57,385 nucleotides of DNA from positions 1 through 57,385 of the forward strand of contig CARNVA010000011.1 in the NCBI GenBank assembly GCA_949031345.1, in the 5' to 3' direction. The translations under genes and the position numbers were made by a program. The DNA comes from an uncultured Eubacteriales bacterium (lineage in GTDB: Bacteria; Bacillota; Clostridia; Christensenellales; UBA1242). This document shows, piece after piece, positions 52,590 through 57,385 of this stretch. Under the pieces are notes generated by a model. That model saw nothing but the letters and a program-made list of their open reading frames with translations, did no database searches and was not told the DNA's origin. Each line of letters begins with the position of its first letter. Position 1 is the stretch's first letter.

Positions 52590-52701
52590 TATGTAACAAT
52601 AATTAAATTTAGAATAAAACTTGTCCAATCATTAAAACTTTCCACCCTTTCTCTTTGTTTAATTTTAAAATTTAGCAAAACTATTTTAAAATTAAAACAA
52701 A

Positions 52702-52730
52702 AAAAAGATGAACGTAATCATCTCTTTTTT
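52702..52730 (-). terminator. Terminator after the 243-residue protein gene
   Basis: AAAGATGA pairs with TCATCTCTT, followed by a T-run. Confidence 0.7.
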
Positions 52731-52733
52731 AAT

Positions 52734-53465
52734 CTATTTGTTTTCTTCATCACTGCCTTCTTCTTGCGCCGGCTCTTCAACTATCTGTTGTGGTTTTGCA
52801 AATAAAAGTTTGCATGCAATTTCAAATCGAGAAATATTATTGATTGCAAGCCCCTTTACATGACGGTCTATCGCATTCAAAATTTCTTGTTTTTCTTCGC
52901 ATTCTCCAATCGGAAACTTGAAAGTCATACCAACGCGCTCTACTTTTTTGCCAGTTTTCAAATCTTTATAGACAGTGTTTTCATATTGCATGATTGCGCG
53001 ATAACCCGTTCCGCAAATTATCCTGTATTTATCAGAAGTTATGTCAACTTCAATAATTGGACTTGTCTGCTTTATTATTGACTCAAGGTCTGCAGAAAAA
53101 GGTGTACGGAAAGTGCCTTCAATTATGCCTGCCATCTGGTATGAAAAATCTTTTGGCTGTTCATCATTTTTGCAATAGCCAAAAAGATATTTTTGACTTG
53201 GCTTTTTAAGCTCGTTGAACATCTTTCTTATATTTAATGAAGACTCGCCATCTTCCATCCATTTTGAAATTGCAATGCCTGCATCAGCAAGAAGATGAGA
53301 CTGAATATCATAAAAAATTTCCTTTGAATGTCTTTTAGTCTCTTTTTCAAAACGATAATAAGGCAAACCCTTTGCAAGTGCTTGATATACCTTTTTAAAA
53401 TTCGAAAACCCAACAAACTCATAGTGATAGCTTTCGCTATTGTGTTGTGAAAGTCCTTGTGCCAT
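52734..53465 (-). CDS. Soluble protein of unknown function
   Basis: The 243 residues have no signal or membrane segment. The N-terminal half is helical with a Lys/Arg-rich stretch ('FEKETKRHSKEIF'). The C-terminal half alternates strands, including 'PIIEVDITSDKYRIICGTGYRAIMQYENTVYKD', which has the spacing of charged strands seen in CYTH-type phosphatases. That match is only an impression. A Glu-rich tail ends the protein. A GAGGGGG site precedes the ATG. It is monocistronic. Confidence 0.65.
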   Translation of the reverse strand: MAQGLSQHNSESYHYEFVGFSNFKKVYQALAKGLPYYRFEKETKRHSKEIFYDIQSHLLADAGIAISKWMEDGESSLNIRKMFNELKKPSQKYLFGYCKNDEQPKDFSYQMAGIIEGTFRTPFSADLESIIKQTSPIIEVDITSDKYRIICGTGYRAIMQYENTVYKDLKTGKKVERVGMTFKFPIGECEEKQEILNAIDRHVKGLAINNISRFEIACKLLFAKPQQIVEEPAQEEGSDEENK

Positions 53466-53660
53466 TAAACCCCCTCTCCTTTTTGTTTTTCATAACAATT
53501 TTACTATGTTTTATGCCAAAAAGCAAACGATTTTATCCATTATTTATCACTTTTGCGTACATTCCATATTATAAAATTTTAATTTTATTTTAAATTCTTA
53601 AAAAGACAATATCTCAACAAATTTCTCATTTAATATGATTTAATTGAAAAAACATGTATT

Positions 53661-53689
53661 TTGCAATCAAAATAAGCAAATACTTTAAT
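53661..53689 (+). promoter_or_regulatory. Promoter of the rubrerythrin-like gene
   Basis: TTGCAA (53661-53666), a 17 bp spacer and TTTAAT (53684-53689). The -10 lies within a 19-bp palindrome. Confidence 0.55.
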
Positions 53690-53702
53690 TATTATCATTA
53701 AA
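53684..53702 (+). promoter_or_regulatory. Fur/PerR-like operator before the rubrerythrin-like gene
   Basis: TTTAATTATTATCATTAAA is a 9-1-9 palindrome with one mismatch. Its GATAAT-like content on the minus strand and AT-rich symmetry resemble Fur-superfamily boxes. It covers the -10, so binding would repress transcription. PerR control of rubrerythrin genes is known in Clostridia. The regulator itself is not in this window. Confidence 0.5.
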
Positions 53703-53723
53703 AATAAGGTTAAGGAGAAAATT

Positions 53724-54311
53724 ATGGAATTTAATGAAAGTGTAACAAAAGAAAACCTTGCAAGAGCTTTTGCAGGCGTTTGTCAAGATGGTGCAAGATA
53801 TCAGTTTATTGCTAAACAAGCAGTCACTGAAGGTTTTTCTTCTATTTCTGACAGCTTGAAATGCATTGCAAAAAACAAAATGGCACATGCGTCAGTGCTT
53901 TATCAAATAATGCTTGAAAATATTTCTGGCGATAAAGACAATGTATCTTTTGAAGCAGGCTACCCTTTCGAAAAGCAACTTCTTCAAACCAGTCTTGCTG
54001 ACTCTAGTGAGATTGAAGAAAATGAAGGAAAAAATATCTTTCCTCATTTTGCAAAGATTGCACATGATGAAGGTTTTGAAAAAATAGAAAAAACTTTGCT
54101 TCTTATAAGTGATGTCAATCTTCAAAATGCAAGCAAGCTCAAATTATTGGCCGAAAAATTTGACAACGAAAAAATTTATTCCTCTTCTTCACCTTGCAAA
54201 TGGATATGCTCAAATTGTGGGCACAGCGAAGAGAAAAAAGAGCCTTGGAAAACCTGCCCTCTTTGCTCTTATCCACAAGGCTATGTTATCATTCCCTTAG
54301 ATGAGGCTTAA
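53724..54311 (+). CDS. Rubrerythrin-like protein with altered diiron site
   Basis: Rubrerythrins reduce hydrogen peroxide in anaerobes with a diiron centre and a rubredoxin domain. The 195 residues align end to end with the family. The rubredoxin part is intact ('WICSNCGH' and 'CPLC'). In the four-helix part, the Glu of AGES is Val (AGVCQ), the ExxH Glu is Lys (KMAH), and the second ExxH is VNLQ. Two Glu near 'SSEIEENEGKN' may remain. A normal diiron centre is therefore unlikely. An AAGGAG site precedes the ATG. A Fur/PerR-like box lies in the promoter. Confidence 0.85.
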   Translation: MEFNESVTKENLARAFAGVCQDGARYQFIAKQAVTEGFSSISDSLKCIAKNKMAHASVLYQIMLENISGDKDNVSFEAGYPFEKQLLQTSLADSSEIEENEGKNIFPHFAKIAHDEGFEKIEKTLLLISDVNLQNASKLKLLAEKFDNEKIYSSSSPCKWICSNCGHSEEKKEPWKTCPLCSYPQGYVIIPLDEA

Positions 54312-54451
54312 TAATAAGCATTTTGGTTTTTATCATTTAAAAATATAAAAAACTTGTCCATCAAAAAAAATGTTCTACAAATCTTCTATAACAAACATAA
54401 AAATATGTCATGCAAATTACAATGTAATACAGAAAAATAACAATATAAACA

Positions 54452-54487
54452 AAAAACTATGACCAAGTTTTGTCATAGTTTTTTATT
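54452..54487. terminator. Bidirectional terminator-like hairpin
   Basis: AAAACTATGAC pairs with GTCATAGTTTT (54453-54482) with A/T runs, between the rubrerythrin-like gene and HU. The 54320-54450 stretch otherwise shows no gene. Confidence 0.75.
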
Positions 54488-54529
54488 TGACATACATCAA
54501 AAAAGTCGTCAATATAATTCAACAAACAA

Positions 54530-54808
54530 TCAATTTTTAGCAATAGTTTTTCTGAAACTGTCACCAAATTTGAATACAGGCACCTCTTTTTCAGGCACAG
54601 AAACTTTCTCTTTTGTGAGTGGATTGATTCCTTCTTTAGCAGCCTTAGTTTTCACTGAAAAAGTCCCAAAGCCAGCAATTTGAATTGTTTCTCCACTTTT
54701 GAGAGTCTCAGCAATTGTTTCAGCCATTGCTTCAAATGCGATTCCTGCATCTTTTTGTGTAAATTGAGCTTTCTCTGCAAAAGCTTTGATAAATTGTTGT
54801 TTATTCAT
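54530..54808 (-). CDS. hup: HU family DNA-binding protein
   Basis: HU is a dimeric nucleoid protein that bends DNA. The 92 residues match the family: 'MNKQQFIKAFAEKAQFTQKDA' at the start, then 'IQIAGFGTFSVKTKAAKEGINPLTKEKVSVPEKEVPVFKFG' with the DNA-inserting proline arm. AAGGAG precedes the ATG. It has its own promoter and is monocistronic. Confidence 0.97.
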   Translation of the reverse strand: MNKQQFIKAFAEKAQFTQKDAGIAFEAMAETIAETLKSGETIQIAGFGTFSVKTKAAKEGINPLTKEKVSVPEKEVPVFKFGDSFRKTIAKN

Positions 54809-54850
54809 CTATTATTCTCCTTTTTAGATTGGCAAATACCTATCTACTTT

Positions 54851-54878
54851 ATTATAACACACTTTTATTAAAAAGCAA
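54851..54878 (-). promoter_or_regulatory. Promoter of the HU gene
   Basis: TTGCTT (54878-54873), a 16 bp spacer and TATAAT (54856-54851), about 42 nt before the ATG. Confidence 0.6.
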
Positions 54879-54885
54879 AGTAAAT

Positions 54886-55749
54886 TTAAACATCTGCTCC
54901 AAAAAACCTTAAAACTTCGTTATAGCTTATTCGCACAAACCCCTCAAATCGTCTCCACCACCATACATGATTGCCTTGATAGTAAGTGCCATCTTTGACA
55001 ATTTCGACCACTTTGCCCACAAGTTTATCTATTGAATAACAGCCAGTTGACCGTGCATCCGTTGAATTTGCACGATTATCGCCCATAAAGAAAATCTCAT
55101 TTTCAGGCACTTGAAAGAATGTCACATTTTTCCCGCCAAACTTGTCGACTTTAAAAGTTTTTTGCTTATAATCATGTTTATTTTTATTTGAAAACTCTTC
55201 AAAAAAGGTCTTTTGATAGGTTACGCCATCAATCGTTAAAAAATTTGCATGATGGCTTGAATATGACCACTCTTCATAACTTTTTATGTAATTTTCTTGC
55301 ATAACCTCGACATTTGATGAGTTGTTTTTAACTCGCATTGTGCGAAATTCTTGAGTACCCTCTTCAGTTTCAATAAGTGCTATTGTAATGTAGTCGCCAC
55401 CAAGCCCAATTGTTCTTTTTATAATTGACTCATGCTTTGACAAATCTGAATTTAATATGATTATATCTCCATAATCAATATCTTTGGTATATTTCAAATA
55501 AACGCCATCTTGCATTTCTTCATAGCCTTTTTCGGTCTTAATCAATCTTGGATTTGGGTTTAAAGTCGATTGCATTGATAAGCCTGAAATTCCTACATAA
55601 GCATAATTGGCAAAAAAACTTTGACTGCACACAAGAAGAAAGATGTAAAAGACAAAAAGAATGGTTATAAATTTATAAAACAGCCTTCTCGATATCTTTT
55701 CTTCATATTCATCTTTAAAATTTTTAAACACCAATCTATCTTCAAACAT
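54886..55749 (-). CDS. lepB: Signal peptidase I
   Basis: Type I signal peptidase cleaves signal peptides of exported proteins. The 287 residues have one N-terminal membrane helix (about 24-49), the catalytic Ser box 'GISGLSMQSTLNP', and the Lys box 'ESIIKRTIGLGGD'. Box E 'FFMGDNRANSTDARSTG' follows. It is longer than typical Gram-positive SipS (about 185) because of insertions between the boxes. The ATG follows GGAG. It lies in a run with queH and the preceding gene and is probably co-transcribed. Confidence 0.93.
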   Translation of the reverse strand: MFEDRLVFKNFKDEYEEKISRRLFYKFITILFVFYIFLLVCSQSFFANYAYVGISGLSMQSTLNPNPRLIKTEKGYEEMQDGVYLKYTKDIDYGDIIILNSDLSKHESIIKRTIGLGGDYITIALIETEEGTQEFRTMRVKNNSSNVEVMQENYIKSYEEWSYSSHHANFLTIDGVTYQKTFFEEFSNKNKHDYKQKTFKVDKFGGKNVTFFQVPENEIFFMGDNRANSTDARSTGCYSIDKLVGKVVEIVKDGTYYQGNHVWWWRRFEGFVRISYNEVLRFFGADV

Positions 55750-55751
55750 TT

Positions 55752-56288
55752 TTACTCCACATTCTTTGAAAAACTACATCCGCAATAATTTTGCCTGTAA
55801 AGGTTATATTTTTTTGATAACTCTATGCTTTTTTTATAACCATCTTGCTTTTTGTAATTTCCTTCAACAAACTCAATGTCTTTTTCTTTGCCAACTTCAA
55901 GGCCAATGGCATTGATAATCTCTGCATTTTTATGCGGACTGACTGTTAGGGTTGTTCCAAAACAATCAAATCCACTCTTTTTCGCTTTTTCAGCCGTTTT
56001 TTCAAGGCGCAATCTAAAACAAACTGGGCATCTTGCACCACCTTCCCTTTCCTTTTCAAGCCCTTTTACAGCAGTTAAAAATTCGTTTGCGTCGTAGCCG
56101 TCTTCAACGACTTCAACCCCCACCTCTTTGCAATATCTTTTTTCTTCTGAAAGCCTATGGAGATATTCCTCTTCAGTGTCAATATTGGGGTTATAATAAT
56201 ATATAGTAAGCTGATAGTCATTTTTAAGCACCTCTATGACTTGAGTGCTACATGGCCCGCAACAACTATGTAGAAGCATTTTTTTCAT
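55752..56288 (-). CDS. queH: Epoxyqueuosine reductase QueH
   Basis: QueH carries out the last step of queuosine synthesis, reducing epoxyqueuosine in tRNA. The 178 residues have the Cys-rich start 'LLHSCCGPCSTQVIEVL' and the C-terminal 'YRQNYCGCSFS', the cysteines that bind the iron-sulfur cluster. The ATG overlaps the stop of the upstream gene by one base (TAATG), so the pair is coupled. lepB starts 3 nt after its stop codon. Other queuosine genes are not in view. Confidence 0.95.
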   Translation of the reverse strand: MKKMLLHSCCGPCSTQVIEVLKNDYQLTIYYYNPNIDTEEEYLHRLSEEKRYCKEVGVEVVEDGYDANEFLTAVKGLEKEREGGARCPVCFRLRLEKTAEKAKKSGFDCFGTTLTVSPHKNAEIINAIGLEVGKEKDIEFVEGNYKKQDGYKKSIELSKKYNLYRQNYCGCSFSKNVE

Positions 56289-56752
56289 TATTCAACCGAC
56301 CTCAAAATTTTAGCAACAGCGGCTACCCCTTCATCTTGTTGAATCATTTGACGAAGCTCATTTGAATAAGATTCAATCATCACCATAAAACAACCTAAAC
56401 AATCGCCACAATTAACAAACACTTGCAAATTGCGTATAATTTGGTCATTCACTCCCTTTATGATATAAGCTGGAAATTCAAAATCGTTAAATCTCAAAGT
56501 GAATTGTTTTTCAAGCGTAAACGAGTCAGTCACATGAGCATAATCATCCAAAAGTTTTTGATAACTTTCAAAAAACTCATCTGGGTCTCTGTGTATTTCA
56601 AACAAAGAAATCACCCTTCCGCTTTCTGAAAGATAGTTTTCTTTATTGATAAACCCCTGCCCATTTGACAATTTATATTTGTCTTTAGTCACTGCCCAGC
56701 CTTTTGGCAATTCAAAAGACATTTCATTAAGTGATAAAATAATTCTTCTCAT
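56288..56752 (-). CDS. Soluble protein of unknown function, coupled to queH
   Basis: The 154 residues have no signal or membrane segment. 'ELPKGWAVTKDKYKLSNGQGF' opens a beta-rich part, and a CGDCLGC motif near the C-terminal third ('FVNCGDCLGCFMVM') may bind metal or form a disulfide. I do not recognise the family. The ATG at 56752 follows TGGAG. A promoter (TTGACT, 18 bp, CATACT) lies just upstream. It is the first gene of the operon with queH and lepB. Confidence 0.75.
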   Translation of the reverse strand: MRRIILSLNEMSFELPKGWAVTKDKYKLSNGQGFINKENYLSESGRVISLFEIHRDPDEFFESYQKLLDDYAHVTDSFTLEKQFTLRFNDFEFPAYIIKGVNDQIIRNLQVFVNCGDCLGCFMVMIESYSNELRQMIQQDEGVAAVAKILRSVE

Positions 56753-56911
56753 AATTTCTCCATGGTTTAAGTATGCCACACTCAAATAAAAAAAGTCAAG
56801 CAAGATAGAGCTTACTTTAAAAATTTAAACAGATTGTCTGAAAATTACAATAAAATGCATTTATAAAAAATAAATAAACTTTTTGCACTTCTTAAAAAAA
56901 TATCAACAGCA

Positions 56912-57268
56912 TTAAATTACATGACTATCAAGGGCATACATCATCATATCATTTACACTTTCGTTTGTGAGATAATATACAAGAATTTTGCCTTCCCTTC
57001 TATAAGCAACAAGATTTTGGTCTTTAAGTTGTTTTAATTGGTGAGAAATTGTGGTCTGATTTATTCCAAGTATTGTCGAAAGATCATTTACGCACATGTT
57101 CATCATTGACAAACAAGTCAAGATTTTAATTCTAGTTGAATCTGAAAAGTTTTGAAAATAGTCAGCAAGCTTTGAAATTTGTCTTTCTTGAGGCAATGCT
57201 GACAAAATTTCCCTTCTATTTCTCTCACTCAACAACAAAAATTTTTCAATTCTCTCATCATTTTCCAT
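56912..57268 (-). CDS. ArsR family transcriptional regulator with altered metal motif
   Basis: The 118 residues form a winged helix-turn-helix repressor of the ArsR/SmtB group. 'FSDSTRIKILTCLSMMNMCVNDLSTILG' is followed by the recognition helix 'NQTTISHQLKQLKDQNLVAYRREG'. The usual ELCVCDL metal-binding pair is MCVNDL here, so the second Cys is Asn, and metal sensing by that site is unlikely. The ATG at 57268 follows AAGGAG. An inverted repeat ATAAC-ACTA-GTTAT lies upstream and may be its operator. The regulated gene is not in the window. Confidence 0.88.
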   Translation of the reverse strand: MENDERIEKFLLLSERNRREILSALPQERQISKLADYFQNFSDSTRIKILTCLSMMNMCVNDLSTILGINQTTISHQLKQLKDQNLVAYRREGKILVYYLTNESVNDMMMYALDSHVI

Positions 57269-57385
57269 CACATATTCTCCTTTTATTACATAAATAACAC
57301 TAGTTATCAAAAACACCTATGAAAATTTCGTTTTAATCATCAGAATTAAAAGATAAAAACAAAGTTTTCAACCTTTTAATGTTTT

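Overview
The window is a 57 kb, AT-rich (roughly two-thirds A+T), gene-dense bacterial chromosome segment. It comes from an endospore-forming member of the Clostridia. The sporulation content is SpoIIID, a SpoIIQ-like M23 protein, a SpoVB-like flippase, a complete gerA-type germinant receptor operon and a BclA-like collagen protein. Core Firmicutes synteny is also visible: glmU-like / pth / mfd / foldase, and rplJ-rplL behind an L10 leader. The species cannot be named from the sequence. I see no integrated phage, insertion sequence, CRISPR array or plasmid backbone. There is one possible decayed gene (35140-35423) and one possible frameshifted microgene (38011-38134).

Layout. 1-6.3 kb: PRC-barrel protein, DUF1858 redox protein, HflX, a lipoprotein, class II aldolase, SpoIIID, acyl carrier protein, SpoIIQ-like protein and small membrane proteins. 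6.3-15 kb, minus strand: SipW/TasA-like exported protein, YbhN-type flippase, SurA/PrsA-type foldase lipoprotein, Mfd, Pth and a degenerate GlmU-like protein. 15-23 kb: a membrane-anchored exported protein, DUF4363/DUF421 (YetF) pair, SpoVB-like exporter, a 52-residue LysM protein, TVP38-type membrane protein, VanW protein and CCA-adding enzyme. 23-33 kb: P-type cation ATPase, FtsH with a long acidic tail plus its overlapping partner, and gerA-gerB-gerC. 33-41 kb: exported and acidic membrane proteins, LeuS, L10 leader with rplJ and rplL, and a helical protein. 40-48 kb: double-domain ThyX-like protein, ankyrin-repeat protein, CysS, MarR regulator, RecD2 and ComFC. 49-57 kb: tRNA-Glu, collagen-like protein, lipoprotein, GPH sugar transporter, rubrerythrin-like protein, HU, signal peptidase I, QueH and an ArsR-type regulator.

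Regulation is unusually readable. Most genes have strong Shine-Dalgarno sites. At least five (DUF1858, HflX, YbhN, GlmU-like and RecD2) have none, and instead carry sigma-A-type promoters whose -10 box ends 6-7 nt before the ATG, so they are predicted to make leaderless mRNAs. Two promoters (YbhN, LeuS) have their -35 element inside the terminator hairpin of the preceding unit. Candidate sporulation promoters match expectation: sigma-G before gerA, sigma-E before spoIIID and a weaker sigma-F match before spoIIQ. A 19-bp Fur/PerR-like palindrome overlaps the -10 of the rubrerythrin-like gene.

The least ordinary items are the leaderless set, the GlmU remnant in the glmU locus, the two-domain ThyX with complementary motif loss, the rubrerythrin that has lost diiron ligands but kept its rubredoxin site, the non-lipidated GerC with a Gly/Ser linker, and the collagen protein with regularly placed pentapeptide interruptions. 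I did not find a clearly new multi-gene system. All calls rest on reading the sequence; no database search was run.
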